Shown in pieces: positions 9,307 through 17,311 of a stretch of 64,000 bases of DNA (within the stretch, counting starts at the first letter, position 1; the number at the start of each line of letters is the position of its first letter). A program made the translations under genes and the position numbers. Below the pieces are notes generated by a model, which was given only the letters and a program-made list of their open reading frames with translations, was not told the origin of the DNA and searched no databases. Source of the DNA: Martinezella miluonensis (GTDB lineage: Bacteria > Pseudomonadota > Alphaproteobacteria > Rhizobiales > Rhizobiaceae); contig NZ_FMAH01000036.1 of assembly GCF_900094545.1 (NCBI RefSeq), forward strand, positions 1-64,000, written 5' to 3'.

Positions 9307-10941
9307 CTATCCCTTCAAGACGCCGCCGGCTGCCACGACAGCCTCGGGCGTATCCACGTCGAGATGTGCTGCTTCGCCGATCTCGACGTCAATAACAGGA
9401 AGCCCGGAAGTTTCAATAATATGCCGGGCGCCCACATCGCCCTCCAGCCGCATCACGGCATTCAACACGGACCTGGGCAGGATGACGGGATTGCCACGTT
9501 TGCCGCCCGATACCGCCCGGACGATCGCCTGACCATTCGCTTTGCGAAAAGCCGCAATCATGGTTTTCAAGTCCCCACCGGTGACACCTGGCATATCGGC
9601 AAGCATGACAAGAACGCCATCCGCCTTTTGCGCCGCGCGTGTGCCAACGCCTGCCACCAACGAGCTCGCCATGCCGGATGCGTAGTCAGGATTATACACC
9701 CGTTCGACAGCAAGATCTCCCAACGCGCGTTCGATGTCGTCGCGACGATGTCCCATCACAGTGACAACGGCGGAGCCCCCGCTTGCCATTGCGGTCAACG
9801 CCGATCGACGGACCAGCGGTATGCCGTCGAACTCGGCCAGCAGCTTGTGCGCACCGCCCTCGCCCATGCGGCTGGCTTTTCCCGCCGCCAGCAGCACGAC
9901 GGCAACCGATATCAACACCGCAGGCTTGGCGGCGATATCGCGCGGCCGCGGCCGTGACTGAATTTCCATCAGCAATCCTCCGACACCCATGCCGCAGATG
10001 TCTCGCGATGTCGGTTGTTCGCCGGCTAAGATGCGATCGAGCACCCAGTCGAAACCGTTTTCTTTCGGGCTGCGGGCGCATCCAGGCGCCCCGACGACAT
10101 GAACATCGCCCACTCTTCCGAGCACCAGCAGGTTGCCGGGATCGACAGGCATGCCGACCTGAATAACCTCACCGCCGGCAAGCCGGATGGCAGCCGGAAT
10201 AACGTCACCGGTATCGATGACCGCAGACGCGCCGAAAACAATCACCAGCTTCGGCAACCGGTCAGGCGCCTCCAAGGCACGACAGATCGCCTCTGCCACC
10301 GTATTCGCCCGATGAGCGACCCGCTCCTCCCGCTGGAGCGCACTGCCCGCCACTTGCAGCCGCTGCGAGAGGATACGCGCCGTCTTGTCCATGACGGTCG
10401 TCTTCAAGGACGGCAGTTCCGTAGCGACGAGCGACACAGCGTGTGGCTGGAACGGCTTGACTTCGAAGACAGTCGTTTGCCGCAGGATATCGACGCCGGC
10501 TGCAACCTTCGCCCCGGAGACAGCCAGCGGAATGATCTTGAAGGTCGCAACCATGTCGCCCGATCGCACCGGCACATGATCGGCCAGACAGGCAAGCGTG
10601 ATTGCCGGATCGACACTATTGAGCCGATCGACGGCGGCTCGATTCGCGACGAAGAGACCATCGACCGCGCTATGGATATTGACGCGCCCGGTCGCAGCCT
10701 CGGAAAACGTCAGATGGTCGGGGGCAATCGCCCGCGCCAGTTGCTCGGCCGCCTCATCTTCCATGAGGTCGCCGGGCTCGATACGGGCCGCGATGACGCG
10801 GTCGATGCCGGCGGCGATCAGACGATCGATATCGCTGCGATCAAGCTTGTGCCCCTTCGAGAAGCTGCCGTCGGACAAACGAACGGAATGTGCGAGAACC
10901 GCACCCTCAGCCTCAGCCGTTTGAAACTCCCCGAAGATCAT
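9307..10941 (-). CDS. Fusion of a MoeA/MogA-like molybdopterin-binding domain and a MocA-like nucleotidyltransferase
   Basis: A 544-residue two-domain protein. Residues to about 340 contain a MoCF-biosynthesis (MoeA/MogA-like) region including VIVFGASAVIDTGDVIPAA and a Gly-rich VGAPGCARSPKENGFDW stretch. From about 348 follows an NTP-transferase domain: LAAGKASRMGEGGAHKLL (nucleotide binding), NPDYASGMASSL, and RGNPVILPRSV, as in MocA/MobA enzymes. MocA makes molybdopterin cytosine dinucleotide for xanthine-oxidase-family enzymes, which fits the XdhC neighbours. CTP rather than GTP specificity is inferred from context. The start overlaps the end of the XdhC gene by four bases (ATGA), indicating translational coupling. 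Confidence 0.82.
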   Translation of the reverse strand: MIFGEFQTAEAEGAVLAHSVRLSDGSFSKGHKLDRSDIDRLIAAGIDRVIAARIEPGDLMEDEAAEQLARAIAPDHLTFSEAATGRVNIHSAVDGLFVANRAAVDRLNSVDPAITLACLADHVPVRSGDMVATFKIIPLAVSGAKVAAGVDILRQTTVFEVKPFQPHAVSLVATELPSLKTTVMDKTARILSQRLQVAGSALQREERVAHRANTVAEAICRALEAPDRLPKLVIVFGASAVIDTGDVIPAAIRLAGGEVIQVGMPVDPGNLLVLGRVGDVHVVGAPGCARSPKENGFDWVLDRILAGEQPTSRDICGMGVGGLLMEIQSRPRPRDIAAKPAVLISVAVVLLAAGKASRMGEGGAHKLLAEFDGIPLVRRSALTAMASGGSAVVTVMGHRRDDIERALGDLAVERVYNPDYASGMASSLVAGVGTRAAQKADGVLVMLADMPGVTGGDLKTMIAAFRKANGQAIVRAVSGGKRGNPVILPRSVLNAVMRLEGDVGARHIIETSGLPVIDVEIGEAAHLDVDTPEAVVAAGGVLKG

Positions 10942-11645
10942 GGCGGCGCGCCTTTGGGCAACGACACATCACGCCCGCGCAGCGAAGCGATGATCTCGGC
11001 CAGAATGGCGGCAGCAATCTCCGCAGGGCTTGCGGCGCCGATGGCAAGACCGATCGGTGCGTGGATGCGGCCAAGGTCCGCTTCCGTCAATCCCGCCCGC
11101 TTCATACGTTCCAGACGCCCGGCATGCGTCTTGCGGCTGCCGAGGGCGCCGACATAGAAACAGCCCGTTCTCAGTGCTTGCGCGATCGGCTCATCATCGA
11201 TCTTCGGATCGTGGGTGACGGCAACCAGCGCCATATAGCTATCGAGCGAGCGCTCCTTGAAAGCGTCCACAGGCCAGTCGGCAATTAGATCGATGCCCTC
11301 AAAACGTTCCGGCGTCGCAAAGGCAGTGCGCGGGTCGATGATCGTGATATCGAATCCGGCGAGCGCGGCCATGCGTGCCAAGACCTGGCTGATATGGACA
11401 GCTCCAATGACGACGATACGCGGCGGCGGCAAATGAACATTCAGGAACAGGCTCTGTCCTTCGATCTCCACCGCCGACGACTTACCGGAACGAAACGCCG
11501 AAGCCGCCGCATCTGCCAGGGCACCGTCCATCCTGTCACCCTCGACGATCAGCCTGTCCGGCCCTCCGGCGAGATCGGTCACAAGGATCGCGGCTTGTCG
11601 CTTGCGGCGCATTTCATTCAGCCGCGCCAGTATCTGACGATCCAT
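10938..11645 (-). CDS. XdhC/CoxI-family molybdenum-cofactor insertion protein (Rossmann domain part)
   Basis: A 235-residue protein. The XdhC N-terminal-like segment is followed by the XdhC Rossmann domain with PPRIVVIGAVHISQVLARMA, DPRTAFATPERF, VAVTHDPKIDDEP and YVGALGSRKTHAGRLERM, a characteristic XdhC signature. XdhC proteins bind molybdenum cofactor and protect and deliver it, sulfurated, to xanthine-dehydrogenase-family enzymes. The start ATG at 11645 shares its first base with the TGA of the preceding gene (TGATG), so an upstream extension in this frame is spurious. Together with the next gene it makes one split XdhC set. Confidence 0.88.
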   Translation of the reverse strand: MDRQILARLNEMRRKRQAAILVTDLAGGPDRLIVEGDRMDGALADAAASAFRSGKSSAVEIEGQSLFLNVHLPPPRIVVIGAVHISQVLARMAALAGFDITIIDPRTAFATPERFEGIDLIADWPVDAFKERSLDSYMALVAVTHDPKIDDEPIAQALRTGCFYVGALGSRKTHAGRLERMKRAGLTEADLGRIHAPIGLAIGAASPAEIAAAILAEIIASLRGRDVSLPKGAPP

Positions 11646-11974
11646 CAGGCGAGCCTTTCCACATAGACGCGGATTCGCCCGCCACAGGACAGGCCGACCC
11701 GCCAGGCGGTTTCGTCGGCAACGCCGAATTCCAGCATACGGGACTTGCCGGTTTCGATGACGTCGAGCGCCTCGGTGATGACGGCACCTTCGACACAGCC
11801 GCCGGAAACCGAACCATGGAAATTGCCTTCGCCGTCGATCACCAGATGACTGCCGGACGGGCGCGGCGCCGAACCCCAGGTATCGACAACGGTCGCCATG
11901 GCCACGTTGCGGCCTGCCGACACCCATTCCTCCGCAATCACGAGCGGATCCAGACTTTCGGGTATATCTGACAT
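11645..11974 (-). CDS. Small XdhC N-terminal-domain protein (CoxF/XdhC_CoxI type)
   Basis: A 109-residue protein made only of the XdhC/CoxI N-terminal domain: VATVVDTWGSAPRPSGS, a GSVSGGCVEGAV loop with a conserved Cys, and a C-terminal GLSCGGRIRVYVE with a second conserved Cys. These cysteine-containing motifs are typical of XdhC N-domains and are implicated in cofactor handling. I set the start at 11974 (MSDIPESLD), 10 bases after the VWA gene's stop, with TGAGG upstream. The frame remains open further upstream inside that gene, but that portion does not resemble the family. Confidence 0.87.
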   Translation of the reverse strand: MSDIPESLDPLVIAEEWVSAGRNVAMATVVDTWGSAPRPSGSHLVIDGEGNFHGSVSGGCVEGAVITEALDVIETGKSRMLEFGVADETAWRVGLSCGGRIRVYVERLA

Positions 11975-11984
11975 CGGAGCCTCA

Positions 11985-13229
11985 TTACTTGCCGAGAAAC
12001 CGGCGCGGATCATAAGTGCCCGCGCGGCCGGCGGTGAGAGCCGATACGAGATCGGCCAGAGATAATAGATTGTGAACGGGACGGAATTCGTCAACATGCG
12101 GCAGCATCGCCTTTACGCCGCGGGCACGCGCCTCGAAGCCATCGAAGCGCAGCAGTGGATTGAGCCAGATGAGCCGCCGACAGGAGCGATGCAGGCGATC
12201 CATTTCCTCGCTAAGCAATTCCACGCCTTCGCGCTCCAGCCCATCGGTGATCAAAAGCACGATCGCGCCCTGCCCCAGCACCCGACGCGCCCATAGCCGG
12301 TTGAATTCCTTCAGCGTCTCGCCGATCCGCGTCCCTCCGGACCAGTCGCGCACCGCCGCGGCACATTCGTCCAGCGCCTGATCGGGATCCTTGTGGCGCA
12401 TTGCCCTGGTGACGTTGGTCAGCCGCGTGCCGAACAGGAATGTATGCACGCGCCTCCGCCGCTCGGTCAGCACATGCAGGAAATGCAGGAAGATGCGCGT
12501 GTACTGGCTCATCGAGCCCGAGATATCGGCGAGCACCACAAGCGGCGGCTGTATCTCCTTAGGTCGCCGAAAGCGCGGCAGGATCAGTGCGCCGCCGGTG
12601 CGCAAGGCAGACCGCATCGTCGCGCGCGGATCGACCTTGGCCGACGTATGCGACGGTGCAAAGCGGCGCGTACGCACGCGATCAAGCGGCAATCGCAGCT
12701 TGGCAAGCTCCTTCTTGGCGACGGCGATCTCGACTGCCGACATCTGGGCGAAATCCAGCCGGCGCAGAACCTCGCTGCCAGACGTCGTGAACCGAGCATC
12801 GATTTCGATGTCCGGCATCTCGCGTTGCGGGCGCCGGTCGTCACGATCGCCCAATAAGGCATCTCCGGCTCTCGTTTCGCCGGCCTTCGGCTTTTCCTTC
12901 TCGCGATTGTCAGGCGCGACCGGCGACATCATGGCGATCATTTTCGAAACAAGATCGCGAGAGCGCCAGAACAGCCGGAATGCCTCGTCGAAAACGGCGA
13001 GGTCCTCATGGCGCTTGACGAAGACCGAACACAGGGCGGCGTGGAATTCCTCGCGGGAGCCGATGCCAATCGCCTCGACCGCCTCGACGGCGTCGGCAAT
13101 GGCCCCAGGCCCGACCTTCAGCCCGGCTTTGCGAAGCGCACGGCCAAACAGCACTATATTATCGGCAAGACGCCCGTCACCGGGCGGTGACGGCGCAATG
13201 ATGATGCCGTCTTGCGCGCCGGGTTCCAT
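11985..13229 (-). CDS. CoxE-like von Willebrand factor A domain protein
   Basis: A 414-residue protein of the CoxE/VWA_CoxE family. The metal-ion-dependent adhesion site is intact: D235-x-S237-x-S239 in VVLADISGSMSQY, then the conserved Thr in WSGGTRIGETL and the Asp in LLITDGLEREG. CoxE and the MoxR ATPase CoxD act together as a chaperone pair; in carboxydotrophic bacteria they mature the copper-molybdenum site of CO dehydrogenase. The region around residues 100-140 is charged and low in complexity. It starts three bases after the MoxR gene ends, so the pair is almost certainly co-translated. Confidence 0.9.
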   Translation of the reverse strand: MEPGAQDGIIIAPSPPGDGRLADNIVLFGRALRKAGLKVGPGAIADAVEAVEAIGIGSREEFHAALCSVFVKRHEDLAVFDEAFRLFWRSRDLVSKMIAMMSPVAPDNREKEKPKAGETRAGDALLGDRDDRRPQREMPDIEIDARFTTSGSEVLRRLDFAQMSAVEIAVAKKELAKLRLPLDRVRTRRFAPSHTSAKVDPRATMRSALRTGGALILPRFRRPKEIQPPLVVLADISGSMSQYTRIFLHFLHVLTERRRRVHTFLFGTRLTNVTRAMRHKDPDQALDECAAAVRDWSGGTRIGETLKEFNRLWARRVLGQGAIVLLITDGLEREGVELLSEEMDRLHRSCRRLIWLNPLLRFDGFEARARGVKAMLPHVDEFRPVHNLLSLADLVSALTAGRAGTYDPRRFLGK

Positions 13230-13232
13230 GGC

Positions 13233-14165
13233 TCACCCCGCCGCAAGCAGTTCGGATTTCACTTCGTCCAGCACACGCTTGCCTTCGCCGCCCTGAATGC
13301 GGGCAATATCGTCCTGATACTTCAGGAGTGTCCCCAGCGTGTCGGAAATCATCTCGGGGTCGAGTGCGAGCCGGTCGAGCTCGGTCAAGGCAGTCGCCCA
13401 GTCGATCGTCTCGGCAACGCCCGGATTCTTGTAGAGATCGAGCGTGCGCAATTTCTGCACATAAGCGACGATCTGGCGCGACAGGGCCTCGTTGCTGCCA
13501 GGCACCTTGCGGCGGATGATCTCCAGCTCCTGCTCCGCCTGCGGATAGTCGACCCAATGATAGAGACAGCGCCGTTTCAGCGCGTCATGCACTTCGCGCG
13601 TGCGGTTCGTGGTGATGATGACGATGGGCGGCTCTGCGGCGCGGATCGTCCCGAGTTCCGGCACTGTGACCTGAAAATCGGACAGCACCTCTAGAAGGAA
13701 CGCTTCGAAAGCTTCGTCGGTACGGTCCAGCTCGTCGATCAGGAATACCGGTGCCCGGCCACCGACACCCGACAGCGCCTGCAGCACCGGCCGGCGGATG
13801 AGATAACGCTCGGAAAAGATATCGGCCTCTATGCGACCGCGATCTGTGAGACCCGAAGCCTCGGCAAGACGGATTTCCAGCATCTGCGCCGGATAGTTCC
13901 ATTCATAGACGGCCGACGAGACATCCAGGCCTTCGTAACACTGCAGCCGGATCAGCGGCCGGTCGAGCGCCTTGGAGAGTACCTTGGCGATCTCGGTCTT
14001 GCCGACGCCGGCCTCGCCTTCCAGAAAAAGCGGCCGCTTCATTTTCAGCGCCAGGAACAGGACCGTGCCAAGCGCTCGGCCGGCCAGATAGTCATGGGCT
14101 GCGAGCAATGCCATCGTCTCTTCGATCGAGCCCGGCAGCGAAGTTGATGATTTTTGATCCGCCAT
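13233..14165 (-). CDS. MoxR-family AAA+ ATPase (CoxD-like)
   Basis: A 310-residue AAA+ ATPase. Walker A is GEAGVGKT (residues 50-57), Walker B is FLIDELDRTDEAF, and the sensor region contains TTNRTREVHDALKRRC. MoxR/RavA-type ATPases pair with VWA proteins, and the next gene encodes exactly such a partner. By analogy with CoxD of Oligotropha it may unfold or remodel a molybdenum hydroxylase during metal-site assembly; no substrate is encoded nearby. A short palindrome (14167-14188) sits directly before the start and covers the stop of the flavin reductase gene upstream. Confidence 0.9.
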   Translation of the reverse strand: MADQKSSTSLPGSIEETMALLAAHDYLAGRALGTVLFLALKMKRPLFLEGEAGVGKTEIAKVLSKALDRPLIRLQCYEGLDVSSAVYEWNYPAQMLEIRLAEASGLTDRGRIEADIFSERYLIRRPVLQALSGVGGRAPVFLIDELDRTDEAFEAFLLEVLSDFQVTVPELGTIRAAEPPIVIITTNRTREVHDALKRRCLYHWVDYPQAEQELEIIRRKVPGSNEALSRQIVAYVQKLRTLDLYKNPGVAETIDWATALTELDRLALDPEMISDTLGTLLKYQDDIARIQGGEGKRVLDEVKSELLAAG

Positions 14166-14184
14166 GATAACTCCCCTGAAGGGG

Positions 14185-14691
14185 TTATAGCGCGTGATAG
14201 CCCCGGTTCATATACAGCAATGCGGGCTTCGCCTCACTGTAGCGTACGGCCATGACCTCGCCGAAAATGATGTTGTGCGTCGAGGTCTGCTTGATCTCGA
14301 TCACGCGGCAATCGAAGGCTGCGAGCGCATCCGAAAGCACCGGCGCGCCCGTTGCCAGCGTTTCGAACGTGCCGAAGGCGAAGCGCTCGTCCGTCGTTAG
14401 CTGCGTCTTGCCGGAAAAGGCATCGGCGAGCGACTGATGGTGCGCACCGAGCGTATTCAGCGCGAAGATGCCGCTGTTGAAGAAGATCTCATTCTTCTCG
14501 TTGCTGTTATTGAGGCAGATCAGAACTGTCGCCGGATTGTCCGACACCGAGCATGCAGCCGTGATCGTCACGCCGCGCCGCTCGCCGCCGAGCGCCGTCG
14601 TCACCAATTGCACATGCCCCGCATAACGGCTCATGGCATCGCGATAAAGCGCCGGATCCATACGCTGCCTATCTAGCACCATCATCTCCAT
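14185..14691 (-). CDS. Flavin reductase-like FMN-binding protein
   Basis: A 168-residue protein of the flavin-reductase-like family (RutF/HpaC type), expected to bind FMN and pass NAD(P)H electrons to it. Visible are the YAGHVQLVTTALGGERRGVTITAACSVSDNPATVLICLN strand pattern and GIFALNTLGAHHQSLADAFSG, both typical. It is the first gene of the minus-strand operon that continues into the MoxR/VWA/XdhC genes, 19 bases away. Its role there is unknown; a reductase for a flavin monooxygenase elsewhere or a helper of the molybdenum system are both possible. The start among the closely spaced ATG/GTG codons at 14675-14691 is uncertain. Confidence 0.88.
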   Translation of the reverse strand: MEMMVLDRQRMDPALYRDAMSRYAGHVQLVTTALGGERRGVTITAACSVSDNPATVLICLNNSNEKNEIFFNSGIFALNTLGAHHQSLADAFSGKTQLTTDERFAFGTFETLATGAPVLSDALAAFDCRVIEIKQTSTHNIIFGEVMAVRYSEAKPALLYMNRGYHAL

Positions 14692-14848
14692 TATTCTGTA
14701 ACACCCCGTCTTTCTCTCAATATGGCGGGCAGATGTTAGCTTTTCTACAATAGCTCAATTGAAAACAGAGCGATTCTGCTGCTTTTTCTTTGACGATCCC
14801 CTTCAGACGGATAAATAGAGCAGAAAAATTGTCCGGGATAATCAATCG

Positions 14849-15934
14849 ATGAACGTTCTGCGTCGCCTTCCGCTTCTGTTTGTGCTGCTGTCGGCGGCCG
14901 GCAGCAGCCACGCCGCAGGAATCCGCATCGGCGTGGTAGCGCCGCAGGACGGCAATTTTGCAACGCTGGGAGCCGAGATCACTGCCGGCGCCAATTTCGA
15001 AATCCAGGCGCAGAAGGACACGGCGACCGTTGTCGACGAACCCTGCACGGAAGACGGCGGCCGTGCCGCCGCCGAAGCGTTGATCGCTGCGAAGGCGCAG
15101 ATCGCTATCGGCTTCCTCTGCACCGAAACGCTGGAAGGTGCCTTGCCTCGCCTCAAGGATGCCGGCATCCCGGCCATCACCGTTTCCGTCCGTTCCCGCA
15201 TATTGATGGAAGATGCTCTGAAGAACGGCTTGCCGCTGTTTCGCCTTGCGCCGATGGATAGCGCGGAGGCCGCCATGGCCATTAGCACCATCCTGAAGGA
15301 TTGGGCGGGCGAACCGATGGCCCTGATCGACGACGGCACGATCCACGGCCGCGAACTGGTCGGCGCGATCCGCAATGCGCTTGAGGAAAAAGGGCTGAAA
15401 CCTGTCTTCACCGATACCTATCGGCCAGGCCAGGAACAGCAGATCGCCCTCGTCCGCCGTCTCAAGAAGGCGGGCGCGACGCGTGTCTTCGTCGGCGGCG
15501 ACCGCAGTGACGTCGCGGTCATCGCACGCGACGCCAAAAACGAAAACATTCCGCTGACTCTCATGGGCGGCGACGCCATGCGCGCCGCCGATCAGCCTGT
15601 GCCGCTGCTGGAGGGCGTGCAGGCAATCGCGCTCCCTGATTATGCCAGCCTGCCCGCAGCGCAATCGACCGCGCAGGCCATGCGCGCTGGCGGCATCGAA
15701 CCGGACGGCTACATCCTGCCAGCCGCCGCCGCAGCGCAGGTCGCCAGCCAAGCGGCCGAAAGCGCCAAGGCGGACAGCAACAAACCGATAGCCGACAAGC
15801 TCGTCGGCGCGGCTTTCCAGACAGCCATCGGCTCGATCACCTTCGGGCAGAACCACGAACTGACCGAGAATGTCTATCGGCGGCTGGAATGGCGCGGCAA
15901 CGCTTTCGCGCCGGTGACGACGCCATCGAATTAA
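14849..15934 (+). CDS. Periplasmic branched-chain amino-acid-type solute-binding protein
   Basis: A 361-residue protein with a signal peptide (MNVLRRLPLLFVLLSAAGSSHA) followed by a Leu/Ile/Val-binding-protein fold (RIGVVAPQDGNFATLGAEITAGANFE, later GRELVGAIRNALEEKGLKPV and RVFVGGDRSDVAVIARDA). Such proteins deliver ligands to ABC importers, or act as sensors. No permease or ATPase genes are near, so it is an orphan and its ligand is unknown. Transcription diverges from the flavin reductase operon, with about 150 bases between starts. Confidence 0.88.
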   Translation: MNVLRRLPLLFVLLSAAGSSHAAGIRIGVVAPQDGNFATLGAEITAGANFEIQAQKDTATVVDEPCTEDGGRAAAEALIAAKAQIAIGFLCTETLEGALPRLKDAGIPAITVSVRSRILMEDALKNGLPLFRLAPMDSAEAAMAISTILKDWAGEPMALIDDGTIHGRELVGAIRNALEEKGLKPVFTDTYRPGQEQQIALVRRLKKAGATRVFVGGDRSDVAVIARDAKNENIPLTLMGGDAMRAADQPVPLLEGVQAIALPDYASLPAAQSTAQAMRAGGIEPDGYILPAAAAAQVASQAAESAKADSNKPIADKLVGAAFQTAIGSITFGQNHELTENVYRRLEWRGNAFAPVTTPSN

Positions 15935-16014
15935 GGCGACCAGAGCGGGCTGTTGTTTGCGTGCCGAAGCGGTGCTAATCCAGACCGAAAAATCAGATGG
16001 AGCTCAGCTATCCC

Positions 16015-16701
16015 ATGACCCTGCCGATCCGCATTGCCCCTTCCATTCTCGCAGCCGATTTTGCCAAGCTCGGGCAGGAAGTGAAGGATGTGACCGAAGC
16101 CGGAGCCGACTGGATCCATCTGGATGTCATGGACGGGCATTTCGTGCCGAACATCTCCTTCGGCCCTGATGTCATCAAGTCGCTGCGGCCCTATACGACC
16201 GCCACCTTCGATTGCCATCTGATGATCTCGCCGGCCGATCCCTACGTCGAGGCTTTTGCCAAGGCTGGCTGCGACCGGATCACCGTCCATGCCGAAGCCG
16301 GCGTGCATCTGCATCGCTCGCTGCAGACGATCCGCCATCTCGGCAAGAAAGTCGGCGTCACCCTCAACCCCGCTACCCCGCTGTCGATACTGGAAAACGT
16401 GCTCGACGACATCGACCTGATTCTGATCATGTCAGTGAATCCGGGCTTTGGCGGCCAGAAGTTCATTCCGGCCATGGCCGACAAGATCCGCAATGCAAAG
16501 TCTCTGATCGGTGACCGGCCAATCGAACTGGAAGTCGATGGCGGTGTCTCCACGGAGACGGCCGGCCTGATCACAGCCGCCGGCGCCAATGTCCTCGTTG
16601 CCGGCTCGGCGATCTTCAAGGGAGGGTCGGTTGACGCCTACAAGCAGACGGTCGGCGATCTCAGAGCGGCGGCGGAACGAGGTCGTGTTGGAGCAAACTA
16701 A
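16015..16701 (+). CDS. rpe: Ribulose-phosphate 3-epimerase
   Basis: Interconverts ribulose-5-phosphate and xylulose-5-phosphate in the pentose phosphate and Calvin pathways. Family motifs are all present: IAPSILAADFAKLG, HLDVMDGHFVPNISFGP (metal-site Asp/His), DCHLMI, and MSVNPGFGGQKFIP near the phosphate-binding loop, with EVDGGV following. ATG at 16015 gives 228 residues, the usual length. An upstream ATG at 15997 adds six residues; GGAG at 15999-16002 serves the downstream start better. Confidence 0.95.
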   Translation: MTLPIRIAPSILAADFAKLGQEVKDVTEAGADWIHLDVMDGHFVPNISFGPDVIKSLRPYTTATFDCHLMISPADPYVEAFAKAGCDRITVHAEAGVHLHRSLQTIRHLGKKVGVTLNPATPLSILENVLDDIDLILIMSVNPGFGGQKFIPAMADKIRNAKSLIGDRPIELEVDGGVSTETAGLITAAGANVLVAGSAIFKGGSVDAYKQTVGDLRAAAERGRVGAN

Positions 16702-17209
16702 TCCAACCGGCACTATCGAGGCGGTGGACCGAATTCGGGCCGCCGTTTCCTATTGCCTTGGACTTTTGCGCGACGCAGCCTTTTGGGGCCTAGCCATGGC
16801 CGCCTCGGCGCTGGTGGCGCTCTACCTGCGCAATGGCCTTCTGACGAGCCATCTGGCTGCGCTCGTTCTCGTCTACTTCCTGGGCGGCGCCCTCTCCTGG
16901 CTCGTCACGGTGCCATTCGCCAGACGCTTTGCCGGACATCGGCCGCCAACGGCGCGCTTTGCCGCGTTCTTCCTGGCGCTATCGATCGGCACCGTAGCCA
17001 TAACGGCATTCCTCTTCGCGATGGATTATCGCTGGTTCTACGCGCGCTGGCATGCTCCCTTCGGCTCGCTCGTCTGGATATTTCAATTCCTGTTCACCAG
17101 CGCCAGCGCCGTTTATCAGTTCGCCGTTCTCGGCTTTACGCTGTTTCTGCCCATCGGTTTGCTTTGCCTGATCGCCGCGTCGGTCTATCTTACCCGACAT
17201 ATGCGTTGA
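16685..17209 (+). CDS. Hypothetical four-segment membrane protein
   Basis: About 174 residues with roughly four hydrophobic segments (AAFWGLAMAASALVALYL, LAALVLVYFLGGALSWLV, FAAFFLALSIGTVAITAFLF and a C-terminal pair). I do not recognise a named family. The likely start is GTG 16685 or TTG 16688, just after AACGAGG, which overlaps the end of rpe by about 15 bases and implies translational coupling with it. An upstream extension in this frame is composed of rpe codons read out of phase and is rejected. A hairpin directly after the stop may end the transcript. Confidence 0.7.
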   Translation: MLEQTNPTGTIEAVDRIRAAVSYCLGLLRDAAFWGLAMAASALVALYLRNGLLTSHLAALVLVYFLGGALSWLVTVPFARRFAGHRPPTARFAAFFLALSIGTVAITAFLFAMDYRWFYARWHAPFGSLVWIFQFLFTSASAVYQFAVLGFTLFLPIGLLCLIAASVYLTRHMR

Positions 17210-17232
17210 GACGGATCAAAGATTGATCCGTC
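17210..17232 (+). terminator. Hairpin after the rpe/membrane-protein pair
   Basis: A perfect 10-bp stem (17210-17219 with 17223-17232) and a three-base loop begin one base after the stop codon. There is no T run afterwards, so it is a weak or factor-assisted terminator, or an RNA-stabilising stem, before purB. Confidence 0.45.
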
Positions 17233-17311
17233 AAACATTGTGATTGCCGCCCGTCTTTGTTATGGGGGCGCCGAGGTTTCCTTTCCCGTTAGCCAAGAAA
17301 GCTTTGAGCCC

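Noticed and set aside
10938..11927. Single long XdhC frame starting at 11927
   Set aside because: The first part reads the small XdhC gene out of phase; ATG 11645 overlaps the neighbour's stop and starts family similarity.
14717..15856. Minus-strand frame opposite the solute-binding protein
   Set aside because: Its sense partner has a signal peptide and a clear family; this frame has neither.
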